Program-made: the position numbers and the translations under genes
Notes under the pieces: generated by a model
What the model saw: only the letters and a program-made list of their open reading frames with translations
The model's database searches: none
What the model was told of the DNA's origin: nothing
DNA from: Chelydra serpentina
Taxonomy: Eukaryota; Chordata; Testudines; Chelydridae
DNA length: 64,000 bases
Assembly (NCBI GenBank): GCA_037349315.1
Contig: JBAIAC010000057.1
Location: 17,329,501-17,393,500 of the forward strand
Direction of reading: 5' to 3'
In this document: in pieces, positions 45,901-49,740 of the stretch
Layout: each line of letters starts with the position of its first letter
How positions within the stretch are numbered: position 1 is the first letter of the stretch

Positions 45901-48900
45901 CCTGCCAGGAGATATGGTGCGGTGCAGCCCTGCCCTTCCTCACTCTTTGCCAGAGCCGGGTCTCCCAGTCTGTCTTACATCCCTGGGCGGATGAGGATCA
46001 AGCCAGGAAGCCAGAGCATGCAGAGCCTCTATCCCCACAGGGCTGGGCGCTCCGCTCACTTCGAGCTAGAGAGCTGGGCTCTGCAGAGTACAATGGCCCC
46101 TAATGGCTGCCAGCAGCTCTGCAGCTCTGAACATTAATTCTGTGCAAATTCTGTATTGTGCAGGGACACAGAATTCCCCCAAGAGTAATTTTCTTGCTCT
46201 TGTTTGCTGCATGCTGTCCCATTGATGGGAGAAGCTTACTGACTCGCCCGTTTGAGCCCTTGCTCTGCCACCAGAGTCTGGAGCAATGTGCATGGTGGCT
46301 GCAGATTCGTTCTTTCATAAGTAGCTTTTGGCAACACCTGCTGAACGGTCACGTAACCTTTTACTATTGAGCCAATGCCTGGGGATGAGGATACAGCGCC
46401 TCTCTATCAAAGCAATGTTCTAGCTCAGCAGTTCTCAAATGTGGCCACTGTGGCTGCATGCGGCCACCAGGGGGTTTTCCTGAGGCCACACAGCCTCCTG
46501 GGCACAAGTGGGGGAGGGGGCAAAGCAGTGGCTCCTCCCTGCAGTGCCCAAGGTCTCCGGAGAGGGCTTCAACGCCCCCTCCTGATTTTAGACAGAGGTG
46601 GGCTTCAGCCCCCCCCCCCCCCTCCCCCCCTTCAGCTGTGGGACTCTGGGGAGGGGGCTTCAGCAGGGCCAGCCGTACTGGGTTCCGTGGCCAAGAGGCA
46701 AGGATTGGGCTGAACCTGGGGTGCAAGGCTGTGGAAGGGAGGGTGGGGTGGAGGAGTGGGGCCTGGAAGTGACTATGGGACACCCAGGAGGGCGGAGTGG
46801 GGCAGCAGGAACCAGAGGCGATGGGAGAGGCAGCAGGGGCTGGGTCACTTATAAAATACAACTGTATATTGTTTTTATTATTGACTCTGGAAAAAAAAAT
46901 CCCTTACATAAATAAATTACAATGATTTGGACATGTGTATATGCATATTTATTTGCTTTCTCGAGTTAATTAAATTTTTAGGAATTAGGAAAATTTTGTC
47001 AGAATGGTCACCAGCAAGAGTTGGTGGCTGCACTCTGAGTCCACCAAAAATTTTGCTGTGAGAACACCTGTTTAGCTGTTTTAATTAAGCAAAAGGGAGC
47101 TCTGTTTTATAGAAATTACTGCCCAGGAGAATTAGTGCAATGACATTAAATCAAGAATAAAATTTGAGCAATTGAGAACAGAAAAAATACTTAGTTAGAT
47201 TTAAGGTTTTTTTATACGTCTACTTCAATTACTAAGATTTTCTTTCTCCAAAATGTTGGATTCCTCTGTCAAGTAAGGTTTAAGAGATCACAATAGACAC
47301 TGTCCAAGATCCCCTTACGTCCTCCCTTTTACAGGGATCCTTTTACCACCCTACAGCCACAACCCTATGTGACTTCTGGAAGTTACAACTTGCTCACTTT
47401 TTTTCTTTTTGACTGTGGAGTGGAGCATCCCTGAAGGATTCCATGGGCAGCTTTTGCCTGGGGATCTCTTAGCAGAATGGCCTTCTGCTCCTCTTTTACC
47501 CTATACATTTCAGAGAGAGGACCAAACTTTTAAATATAGTCAGTGTGCACGTCTGGTCTAGCTGAAGACTACCTTTCTGTGTAGAGATGCATGATATGCA
47601 TGCAAACCAGGCTTTCATAGGTGTTTGTGGTTTTTTTGGTGGGCATACTGTTCATACCTGTAGTTGAGAACTTGCTTCTGAGCATCTATCTGAAATATGT
47701 TTCTTTTTAAGGAAAATAGGAGCATTGTATCTATGCAATGTACAGTTCAGTTGCGTCTCATTTTTTAGTAAATTCTAGACTTGGCAAAGATCAGATTTCT
47801 TATTGAGGGGCTCTTAAAAATTTTGTTTTGTTTTGATCTTGTCTTTGTATGATAAAGTGAAAAACAAATGTCTCAGTGTTAATGAGAGAAGGATTTAGAA
47901 TGGAATTGAAATGCCATCCTTGTAGCTAGTGTAAGAATGGTGTGTTGAAGAAAGTTTTTAACTTCCAGTGGCTCAAATAACCTAACAATTTAGATGCAGA
48001 AGTTAAAATTTGGGGGTGAAAGTTCCGTTAATTTGTTTGACGTATCCTGAAATTTCCCCTTCAATTTCAACGCATCTTTTTTGGAAGACTAGTGAACATT
48101 TTTAGAAAGGCTTACCATGTTTCTGATGACTGGAAGTAAACTCAAATGTGTTTTTTCTGACTTTCATACAGGCAATGAATGAAATGAATGGAAAAGAAAT
48201 AGAGGGGGAAGAAATTGAAATAGTGTTAGCTAAACCACCAGATAAGAAAAGGAAAGAACGCCAGGCTGCCAGACAAGCCTCCAGAAGCACTGCGTAAGTC
48301 TTCACTTCTGCAGTATTGTAATGTACAAATAGCAGAACTTCATGCTGCTACAGAACGTAAGCTAACAGAGGCAGTCCTTCCCCAGCCCATATATTGTTAA
48401 ATGTAAGCAGAAAGTAATGGTGGTTTAGGAGACTTACAAGACGAATTAATGCATGTTTCTTTCTTTTTATTAGGTATGAAGACTATTATTACTACCCTCC
48501 ACCTCGTATGCCACCTCCTATTAGAGGCAGAGGTCGTGGAGGGAGAGGTGGATATGGCTATCCCCCAGATTACTATGGCTATGAAGATTATTATGATGAT
48601 TATTATGGTTACGACTATCATGACTACCGTGGTGGCTATGAAGATCCCTATTACGGCTATGATGATGGCTATGCTATAAGAGGAAGAGGAGGAGGAAGGG
48701 GTGGGAGAGGTGCTCCACCACCACCTAGGGGGCGGGGAGCACCACCACCAAGAGGTAGAGCTGGCTATTCACAGAGGGGGGCACCCATGGGACCACCAAG
48801 AGGAGCCAGGGGTGGGAGAGGGGGTCCTGCACAGCAGCAGAGAGGACGTGGTGCTCGTGGAGCCAGGGGCAACCGTGGGGGCAACGTAGGAGGCAAGAGA

Positions 48901-49083
48901 AAGGCAGATGGGTACAACCAACCTGATTCCAAGCGCCGCCAGACCAACAACCAGCAGAACTGGGGCTCCCAACCCATCGCTCAGCAGCCGCTCCAGCAAG
49001 GTGGTGACTATGCCGGTAACTATGGTTACAATAATGACAACCAGGAATTTTATCAGGATACTTATGGGCAACAGTGGAAGTAG
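3770..49083 (+). CDS. HNRNPR: hnRNP R, ten coding exons (spliced)
   Basis: This gene encodes a nuclear and cytoplasmic RNA-binding protein of the hnRNP R/SYNCRIP family. The family acts in pre-mRNA processing, mRNA stability and transport, including axonal mRNA transport in motor neurons. Coding exons are 3770-3926, 6260-6378, 6800-6907, 10694-10807, 24310-24486, 28885-29020, 32742-32947, 45214-45363, 48172-48293 and 48474-49083. All junctions are GT...AG and the phases agree. The sum is 1899 nt, giving 632 residues plus TAG. The order is an acidic N-terminal domain (about 20-105), RRM1 (about 165-243, RNP2 VFVGKI, RNP1 RGYAFITF), RRM2 (about 246-327, RNP2 LFVGSI), RRM3 (about 341-410, RNP2 LFVRNL), a basic NLS (about 410-424) and an RGG/YYGY-rich tail from 431. 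The N-terminus [18 protein letters not shown] distinguishes it from the paralogue SYNCRIP. No exon is damaged, so it should be functional. Confidence 0.97.
3927..6259 (+). other. HNRNPR intron 1 (between coding exons 1 and 2)
   Basis: GT-AG intron of 2333 bp without a recognised transposon of clear identity. Its one striking feature is the G tract at 4550-4574. The open frame over 4476-4685 is produced by that tract. Confidence 0.8.
4550..4574 (+). repeat. Poly(G) tract, 25 G
   Basis: An uninterrupted run of G preceded by TTTTTTTT. On the transcribed pre-mRNA this is a G-run able to form a G-quadruplex. Its length is also a common site of assembly error. Confidence 0.85.
6260..6378 (+). CDS. 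HNRNPR: HNRNPR coding exon 2
   Basis: Acidic N-terminal domain (codon 53 to residue 92, reading [10 protein letters not shown] to SHVQ). The acceptor TTTTTAG is at 6253-6259 and the donor GTAAGG at 6379. The phase-1 junction with the previous exon restores a glycine codon. Confidence 0.96.
6800..6907 (+). CDS. HNRNPR: HNRNPR coding exon 3
   Basis: Residues 93-128 (NKSAFLCGV to DEAKIK) complete the N-terminal acidic domain. Acceptor TCTACAG ends at 6799 and donor GTAATG begins at 6908. The exon is 108 nt and phase 0 at both ends. Confidence 0.96.
7285..9815 (-). mobile_element. CR1 LINE, 5'-truncated, ORF2 pseudogene
   Basis: On the - strand, fragments read in CR1 ORF2 order. First comes the endonuclease C-terminal part (9244-9807, with [16 protein letters not shown] and DFNHPGICW). 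Then come the connecting region (8688-9287), RT with [18 protein letters not shown] (8406-8648) and [16 protein letters not shown] (7699-8409), and the C-terminal domain ([22 protein letters not shown], then [19 protein letters not shown]). The 3' end near 7285 has the CR1 terminal repeat around TAGAATCATAGAAT. At least four frame changes and a deletion in the YADD region make it inactive. It lies antisense in HNRNPR intron 3. Confidence 0.9.
9840..10102. repeat. Foldback element with about 100-bp inverted arms
   Basis: The arms at 9840-9937 and 9997-10102 are inverted copies, sharing for example GGTGGCATGGAA and CAACTATATGAACACA. They flank a 59-bp loop. The arms differ by scattered substitutions and short indels. 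This resembles a MITE or foldback DNA element. It abuts the truncated 5' end of the CR1 above. No family could be assigned. Confidence 0.75.
10256..10428 (+). repeat. tRNA-derived SINE with CR1-like tail
   Basis: Begins GGGGAGGGGTAGCTCAGCGG with tRNA A box and B box (GGTTGTGAGTTCAATCC). The body contains GATCTGGGGCAAAAATTGGG and the copy ends near GAGATTCTATAGG. It is sense to HNRNPR in intron 3, 266 bp before exon 4. Confidence 0.92.
10694..10807 (+). CDS. HNRNPR: HNRNPR coding exon 4 (38-residue cassette)
   Basis: Residues 129-166 ([10 protein letters not shown] to GIGTE) lie just before RRM1. The exon is 114 nt and phase 0 at both ends, so it can be skipped without a frameshift. From family knowledge, the hnRNP R2 isoform lacks exactly this 38-residue segment. 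The acceptor TTTTCAG ends at 10693. The donor GTTAGT at 10808 is weaker than consensus, which fits alternative use. Confidence 0.96.
10808..13560 (+). other. HNRNPR intron 4, proximal part
   Basis: AT-rich intronic sequence, mostly without recognisable features. A degraded MIR/CORE-SINE-like stretch may lie at about 12818-12930 (GGGGCCCTGTTGGGCTAGGC and later GAAGCACAGAGGTGAA). No gene is visible. Confidence 0.6.
13590..14045 (+). pseudogene. Degenerate non-LTR reverse transcriptase fragment (jockey-like)
   Basis: Translation across frames gives [19 protein letters not shown], then an [12 protein letters not shown] region, [17 protein letters not shown] and [14 protein letters not shown], in the order of RT motifs of jockey-like LINEs. 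The YADD block is degraded ([12 protein letters not shown]). Stops and frame changes are frequent, so this is an old relic. The family is assigned by motif memory only. Confidence 0.55.
14963..15137 (+). repeat. tRNA-derived SINE with CR1-like tail
   Basis: Begins GGGGAGGGATAGCTCAGTGG, has a B box at GGTTGTGAGTTCCATCC and ends near GATATTCTATGATT. It has few differences from the other copies, so it is relatively young. Confidence 0.93.
15655..16195. mobile_element. Non-autonomous hAT element (541 bp)
   Basis: The ends are a perfect 16-bp inverted repeat, CAGGGGTGGGCAAACT and its complement. The flanking 8-mers GACTAGTT (15647-15654) and AGCTAGTT (16196-16203) match at 6 of 8 positions, as expected for an old hAT target duplication. 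The interior is GC-rich with G-runs. It has no transposase, and the open frames inside are GC artefacts. Confidence 0.88.
16395..16640. repeat. Unassigned GC-rich repeat remnant (tentative)
   Basis: The GC-rich block at 16420-16535 is followed by a segment around TTTTTAGTAAACATCAGGGA. It resembles transposon-derived intronic sequence, but no ends or coding were identified. Confidence 0.3.
16653..16788 (+). pseudogene. PIF/Harbinger transposase (DDE nuclease) fragment
   Basis: About 38 codons read [15 protein letters not shown] then [18 protein letters not shown]. This matches the HARBI1-like nuclease region around the second catalytic Asp (LGDAAY). Similarity stops at about 16788, and the frame continues into unrelated LINE sequence, giving a chimeric open frame. 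Only this piece of the transposase is present. Confidence 0.7.
16790..20242 (+). mobile_element. LINE with restriction-like endonuclease (R2/NeSL type), degenerate
   Basis: The parts follow the order of RLE-encoding LINEs. First is a Thr/Arg/Lys-rich N-terminal region with repeated RRTS/KTPQ-type motifs (16790-17702). RT follows (17717-19007) with [45 protein letters not shown] and [11 protein letters not shown]. Next is a C-terminal region with a CCHC-like knuckle ([19 protein letters not shown], 19690-19750). Last is an endonuclease core with PDIVVIN...MVDVTVPFE (19867-19940). The RT active site reads YADN instead of YADD, and stop codons and frameshifts are frequent, so it is dead. The clade is inferred from domain layout. 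It could belong to the Utopia group reported from turtles, but this was not tested. Confidence 0.8.
20430..21101 (+). other. Unrecognised 223-codon open frame in intron 4
   Basis: A stop-free stretch of 223 codons in AT-rich intronic DNA, directly downstream of the RLE LINE. The first half is rich in Leu, Val, Cys and Phe. I recognise no domain, splice sites or motif. Length alone is mildly unexpected by chance. It may be a relic of an unknown element or coincidence, so I do not claim a gene. Confidence 0.2.
21236..21345 (-). repeat. CR1 ORF1 fragment (same family as 57310-60905)
   Basis: Shares GCTACCATGGAGGTCCTGG-like and GGACTTTAATCT blocks with 59245-59345, which lies in the esterase part of an old CR1 ORF1. 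It is short and without flanking CR1 sequence. Confidence 0.6.
21640..21941. repeat. hAT-like element, one end recognised (tentative)
   Basis: On the - strand the right end reads CAGTGTTTCTAAACACAGCC, a typical hAT terminus. The interior is GC-rich. The other terminus was not identified, so the left coordinate is approximate. Confidence 0.4.
22302..22874. mobile_element. Non-autonomous hAT element (573 bp)
   Basis: The left end CGGGGGTCGGCAACCT and the right end (in complement, CAGGGGTGGCAACCT) form an imperfect inverted repeat. The flanking 8-mers GTTTAGAT (22294-22301) and GTCTAGAT (22875-22882) agree at 7 of 8 positions. The interior carries the GGCACGC/GCATGCC subterminal motifs and a GC-rich core with repeated GCTGCTGGCC-like units. 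There is no transposase. Confidence 0.87.
23670..24145. mobile_element. Old DNA-transposon remnant split by a nested hAT
   Basis: Flanks of the nested hAT (23670-23848 and 24054-24145) look like halves of one older element: TAGGTCCACTTAGCTGGG on the left and GCATAGACATATCC on the right. The family is not assigned and the ends are approximate. Confidence 0.45.
23849..24053 (-). mobile_element. Short hAT MITE (205 bp) with perfect target duplication
   Basis: Both flanks are AACTACAG (23841-23848 and 24054-24061), an exact 8-bp duplication. The ends CAGGAGTTCTCAAACT and, in complement, CAGTGGTTCTGACTTTT form an imperfect inverted repeat. The interior includes CAAAGCGGGGTTTGGAGTGG on the - strand. 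A second copy of the same family lies at 62797-62990. Confidence 0.88.
24310..24486 (+). CDS. HNRNPR: HNRNPR coding exon 5 (RRM1)
   Basis: Residues 167-225 form most of RRM1, with RNP2 VFVGKI at the start and RNP1 RGYAFITF at about 206-213. The acceptor CTCTCCAG ends at 24309 and the donor GTGAGT begins at 24487. The exon follows a 13.5-kb intron full of transposons. Confidence 0.97.
24487..25330 (+). other. HNRNPR intron 5, proximal part
   Basis: AT-rich intronic sequence without a recognised repeat or gene. A T-rich tract with GTTTTT units lies near 24980-25005. Confidence 0.7.
25346..25540 (+). repeat. DIRS copy A left terminal inverted repeat
   Basis: Pairs in inverted orientation with 27595-27800. 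The boundaries are estimated by eye, and the arms differ at many positions. Confidence 0.75.
27595..27800 (-). repeat. DIRS copy A right terminal inverted repeat
   Basis: Inverted copy of the left terminus, ending near ATGGAATGGACATGAGTAAC. The same terminal motif (GGAATGGACA...GAGCAA) recurs at the right end of the larger DIRS cluster at 43100-43125. Confidence 0.75.
27820..28884 (+). other. HNRNPR intron 5, distal part
   Basis: AT-rich sequence with no recognised repeat or gene up to the acceptor of exon 6. Confidence 0.75.
28885..29020 (+). CDS. HNRNPR: HNRNPR coding exon 6 (RRM1/RRM2)
   Basis: Codes for [17 protein letters not shown], which ends RRM1, and the start of RRM2 with RNP2 LFVGSI (about 248-253). 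Acceptor TTCCCTAG ends at 28884 and donor GTAAAG begins at 29021. The exon ends in phase 1. Confidence 0.96.
29021..30165 (+). other. HNRNPR intron 6, proximal part
   Basis: There is a short (AG)n run near 29463-29476 and T/G-rich low-complexity sequence near 29325-29365. No gene or clear transposon is visible. Confidence 0.7.
30174..30635. mobile_element. Non-autonomous hAT element (462 bp)
   Basis: The left end CAGGGCCGGCTCCAGGCACC and the right end, in complement CAGGGGCAGCTCTAACG, form a short imperfect inverted repeat. The flanks CTTGTTAC (30166-30173) and CTCATTAC (30636-30643) agree at 6 of 8 positions. The interior is very GC-rich, with C-, G- and T-runs. Confidence 0.82.
30693..30878 (-). 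repeat. tRNA-derived SINE with CR1-like tail
   Basis: On the - strand it begins GGGGAAGGGATAGCTCAGTG, has the B box GGTTGTGAGTTCAATCC and ends in repeated ATGATTCTATGAT-like units, the CR1-type 3' terminus. Confidence 0.93.
30886..31091. repeat. Palindrome with 55-bp arms
   Basis: Arms 30886-30940 and 31037-31091 are inverted copies with 51 of 55 positions identical, including the GC-rich core GGCAGGCCGCGAGGCAG. They surround a 96-bp loop that itself contains AGCTCCCA/TGGGAGCT complementarity. It begins 8 bp from the SINE. This is probably a fragment of a DNA transposon with internal inverted repeats. Confidence 0.85.
31750..32050 (+). repeat. CR1-like LINE 3' fragment (old)
   Basis: Decayed CR1-family ORF2 C-terminal coding ([16 protein letters not shown], then an EQFTR block) and 3' flank around TTTTGTGGCCTATGTGCTGG. 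It is sense-oriented and heavily diverged. Confidence 0.5.
32160..32720 (+). repeat. CR1-like LINE 3' end, second family (old)
   Basis: The sequence ends in GATGATTTAATGGTTCCTTC, then TGGCTTTAAATTTTATGAAA, which matches the usual CR1-like 3' tail pattern. The upstream part contains a TTCCCCTGAAGCATGG motif seen in old LINE 3' regions. The tail lies immediately before exon 7, about 20 bp from the acceptor. Confidence 0.5.
32742..32947 (+). CDS. HNRNPR: HNRNPR coding exon 7 (RRM2)
   Basis: Second half of RRM2, with RNP1 NRGFCFLEY, followed by the linker [15 protein letters not shown]. The acceptor GGTTTTACAG ends at 32741 and the donor GTAGGG begins at 32948. The next exon lies 12.3 kb away across the DIRS/PLE cluster. 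Confidence 0.97.
32948..33617 (+). other. HNRNPR intron 7, proximal part
   Basis: No recognised repeat or gene before the DIRS cluster begins. A short poly(A) run is at 33401-33410. Confidence 0.7.
33618..33812 (+). repeat. DIRS outer left terminal inverted repeat
   Basis: Starts at about TCCTTCTTCGAGTGCTTAC and includes CCCTCAGTGGTATCCATAGG. It is an inverted match to 42930-43140. Confidence 0.78.
33829..34270 (+). repeat. Second DIRS left terminus, interrupted by a MITE
   Basis: Starts TCTCCTTCTTCGAGTGATTG and continues after the MITE at 34158 with CCGCTCCCATCGGGATGGCA. It ends near the CCTTCTAACC motif that both left termini share. Confidence 0.7.
33904..34157. mobile_element. MITE with two internal palindromes (about 250 bp)
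   Basis: The ends GGGCTGGTCCACACT and, in complement, GGGCTAGTCCACACT form an inverted repeat flanked by TA (33905-33906, 34155-34156) within TTA/TAA. Inside, CTAGGAAACG...CTTCAGCTA is followed by its complement (33938-33999), and CTCCCCCGTCGAC by its complement (about 34040-34099). The TA flanks suggest Tc1/mariner and the TTA/TAA flanks suggest Harbinger. I cannot decide between them. Confidence 0.82.
34379..35990 (+). pseudogene. DIRS gag-like ORF (second copy), frameshifted
   Basis: Pieces at 34479-34928, 35048-35701 and 35723-35989 together give a gag-like protein. They include a Cys/His start (CATCRKSM...SDPHDS across frames), [19 protein letters not shown] and a Pro/Ser/Arg-rich middle. 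They also include [37 protein letters not shown], and a Gln/Pro/Arg-rich end ([18 protein letters not shown]). The domain assignment rests on similarity to other DIRS gag sequences from memory. Confidence 0.7.
36160..36720 (+). pseudogene. DIRS reverse transcriptase, N-terminal part
   Basis: Contains [39 protein letters not shown], then DMKALFEGI and [19 protein letters not shown] (36365-36661), which are the early DIRS RT motifs. A stop follows APxVFTKCMA. The frame is cut at about 36715 by the next DIRS left terminus. Confidence 0.8.
36715..37140 (+). repeat. Third DIRS left terminus (nested copy)
   Basis: Starts TTCTTCGAGTAGTGTCGCTC, with the same opening as the other termini, and interrupts the RT of the previous copy. 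C-runs near 37098-37125 and T/C-rich low complexity follow. Confidence 0.65.
37140..39290 (+). pseudogene. DIRS gag-like region (nested copy)
   Basis: The Ser/Pro-rich segment at 37730-38340 has loosely repeated units around GGTACCAG/CTCTGTGGTAC. It is followed by [20 protein letters not shown]...[16 protein letters not shown] (38589-38861) and [19 protein letters not shown] with a basic Gln/Ser tail (38998-39267). These are the later gag blocks, similar to [18 protein letters not shown] in the copy at 35723-35989. Stops interrupt it. Confidence 0.65.
39404..40668 (+). mobile_element. Penelope-like element, 5'-truncated, with inverted 5' segment
   Basis: Sense sequence from about 39527 carries the RT C-terminal region ([19 protein letters not shown]) and the linker. 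It then carries a GIY-YIG endonuclease and the 3' tail with GATGAAGTGGGTATTAACCC and AAATTTGTTAGTCTCTAAGG. The 123 bp at 39404-39526 are an exact inverted copy of 40178-40300. Penelope elements are often truncated and carry inverted partial copies. It inserted between DIRS gag and DIRS RT sequence, so it is younger than that DIRS copy. Confidence 0.87.
39536..40400 (+). pseudogene. PLE ORF 3' part: RT end and GIY-YIG endonuclease
   Basis: The last 238 codons (39684-40400) are open. They hold a Cys-rich motif [10 protein letters not shown] (39974-40005), then the GIY-YIG domain with [31 protein letters not shown] and GEHFNLPDH, ending [14 protein letters not shown] and TGA... (40398-40400). 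Upstream, a one-base frameshift near 39612-39620 separates this frame from the RT end [15 protein letters not shown]. The nuclease core itself shows no stop. Most of RT is missing. Confidence 0.85.
40690..41765 (+). pseudogene. DIRS RT C-terminus and RNase H remnants
   Basis: The fragments [19 protein letters not shown], [14 protein letters not shown], TSDASNLTW (41018-41046) and [14 protein letters not shown] (41190-41230) correspond to the RT end and RNase H of DIRS, in at least three frames. [16 protein letters not shown] and the [19 protein letters not shown] block (about 41585-41650) follow. Confidence 0.7.
41930..42830 (+). pseudogene. DIRS tyrosine recombinase, degenerate
   Basis: Open frame 41930-42298 has [32 protein letters not shown] and [17 protein letters not shown], the first arginine box of tyrosine recombinases. 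The later box (42590-42610) reads AYSTGAQ where copy A has AHSTRA, so the catalytic His and Arg of the HxxR motif appear replaced. [20 protein letters not shown] follows. The protein would not be active. Confidence 0.8.
42930..43140 (-). repeat. DIRS outer right terminal inverted repeat
   Basis: Inverted match to 33618-33812, ending with GGAATGGACAAGAGCAACAC then a short tail before the TA of the next element. Confidence 0.78.
43152..44175. mobile_element. Tc1/mariner (Tigger-like) non-autonomous element (1024 bp)
   Basis: The ends CAGTAACTCCTCACTTAACG and, in complement, CAGGAACTTCTCACTTAACG match at 17 of 20 positions and are flanked by TA at 43150-43151 and 44176-44177. The subterminal region around CCCCATAAGAATTCATGT is AT-rich. 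The centre (43440-43970) is GC-rich and repetitive. It has no transposase and sits directly at the right end of the DIRS cluster. Confidence 0.85.
43500..43965. repeat. GC-rich imperfect tandem repeat inside the Tigger-like element
   Basis: Units around GGCAATCAGCTGGCTGGCGG followed by GAG-AAGG and a CCTCGCTCCT or CGAGGACT block recur about four times at spacings near 90-120 bp. The last unit, near 43935, is inverted (CAGCCAGCTGATTGCC). CCCCT runs lie at 43680-43728. Confidence 0.7.
44306..44988. mobile_element. DNA transposon, hAT-like (683 bp)
   Basis: The flanks GCCAGCAA (44298-44305) and GCCAACAA (44989-44996) agree at 7 of 8 positions. The ends TGTTCCCTCTAATTTT and, in complement, AGTGTTTCCTCTAAGC are similar. 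The exact terminus is ambiguous by 2-3 bp, because CAATG/CAGTG could also be part of the element. There is no transposase. Confidence 0.72.
45214..45363 (+). CDS. HNRNPR: HNRNPR coding exon 8 (RRM3)
   Basis: Residues 340-389 make up most of RRM3, with RNP2 LFVRNL and RNP1 KDYAFVHF. The exon is 150 nt and phase 0. Acceptor TTCACTAG ends at 45213 and donor GTAGGA begins at 45364. Confidence 0.97.
45364..45607 (+). other. HNRNPR intron 8, proximal part
   Basis: AT-rich, nothing recognised. Confidence 0.7.
45610..46185. mobile_element. DNA transposon with TA flanks (576 bp)
   Basis: The ends CTCCTGGGGGAATTTTG and, in complement, CTCTTGGGGGAATTCTG form a 15-of-17 inverted repeat flanked by TA (45608-45609, 46186-46187). 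This suggests a Tc1/mariner-type target site. There is no transposase. It lies in HNRNPR intron 8. Confidence 0.8.
46426..47070. mobile_element. Non-autonomous hAT element (645 bp)
   Basis: The left end CAGCAGTTCTCAAATG and the right end, in complement CAGGTGTTCTCACAGC, form an imperfect inverted repeat. The flanks around TCTAGCTC and TTTAGCTG agree at 6 of 8 positions. The interior has a GC-rich 5' half with C-runs and an AT-rich 3' half. Confidence 0.75.
47071..48171 (+). other. HNRNPR intron 8, distal part
   Basis: AT-rich intronic sequence, nothing recognised. Confidence 0.7.
48172..48293 (+). CDS. HNRNPR: HNRNPR coding exon 9 (RRM3 end, NLS)
   Basis: Codes for [20 protein letters not shown], the end of RRM3, followed by the basic stretch [15 protein letters not shown], a likely nuclear-localisation signal. 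Acceptor TTTCATACAG ends at 48171 and donor GTAAGT begins at 48294. The exon ends in phase 2. Confidence 0.96.
48474..49083 (+). CDS. HNRNPR: HNRNPR last coding exon (RGG tail, stop)
   Basis: Codes for the low-complexity tail: [17 protein letters not shown] repeats, many Y-G-Y/D-Y-Y units, a QQQRGRG block, the basic GKRKADGYN...KRRQ segment and the C-terminus YGQQWK. TAG is at 49081. From family knowledge, RGG repeats bind RNA and are arginine-methylated. Several antisense and +1 open frames here are by-products of the biased codon content. Confidence 0.97.
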
Positions 49084-49740
49084 ACAAGTGAGGAGGGCTT
49101 GAAAATGATATTGGCAACATAGAATTGGCTATAGCTCTACATCCTTTTAAAAAAAACAATTGGCTTAATGTTTCATCTTTCAGTAGCAATTGGCTGCCAT
49201 TTGTATTGGGCTGAAGAATCACTCTATTGTGTATATATTCGAGTCTTTTATTTTCCTTTTTCATAAACGCACTTGGACATTATTGGGCTTGCAGAATTCC
49301 CAAACTCCATTTGGGGTTTCAGTGCTTTTATTGTTTTAGGCTTCATTTTAGCAGTTTAAAAGCAGGATGGGCACACTGTTCAATCATGATTTTGCAGAAC
49401 CTCTGGTTTTGGACAGTTTCCTTTTTTGGATTTTGGGTAGACTACATAGGAGTATGCTGTACATAAAAGTAAAAGCTAGTGCTTTGTCTTAGTAGTTTTA
49501 AGAAATTAAAACAAAAAAATTAAGATTTCTTGTATTGAAAATAACATGATTGTATGTTTTGCATTCCTAGAAGTAGGTTAACTGTGTTTTTAAATTGTTA
49601 TAACTTCACACCTTTTTGAAAATCTGCCCTACAAAATTTGTTTGGCTTAAACGTCAAAGCCGTGGCAATTTGTTCCTTGATGTGATTGTATTTCCAATTT
49701 CTTGTTCATGTAAGATTTCAATAAAACTCAAAAATCTATT
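49084..49740 (+). other. HNRNPR: HNRNPR 3' untranslated region
   Basis: AT-rich sequence follows the stop, with no open frame that resembles a gene. It leads to a canonical AATAAA at 49720. The end coordinate is estimated from the usual 10-30 nt spacing between signal and cleavage site. Confidence 0.75.
49720..49725 (+). terminator. HNRNPR: Poly(A) signal AATAAA of HNRNPR
   Basis: Canonical AATAAA 637 nt after the stop codon, followed by A-rich and then T-rich sequence. Further AATAAA motifs (for example at 51834-51839) could serve longer 3'UTR forms. The sequence alone cannot show which are used. Confidence 0.7.

Noticed and set aside
48725..49264. 179-codon antisense frame and other frames over the last HNRNPR exon
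   Set aside because: They are shadows of the RGG/Tyr-rich coding sequence on the + strand.
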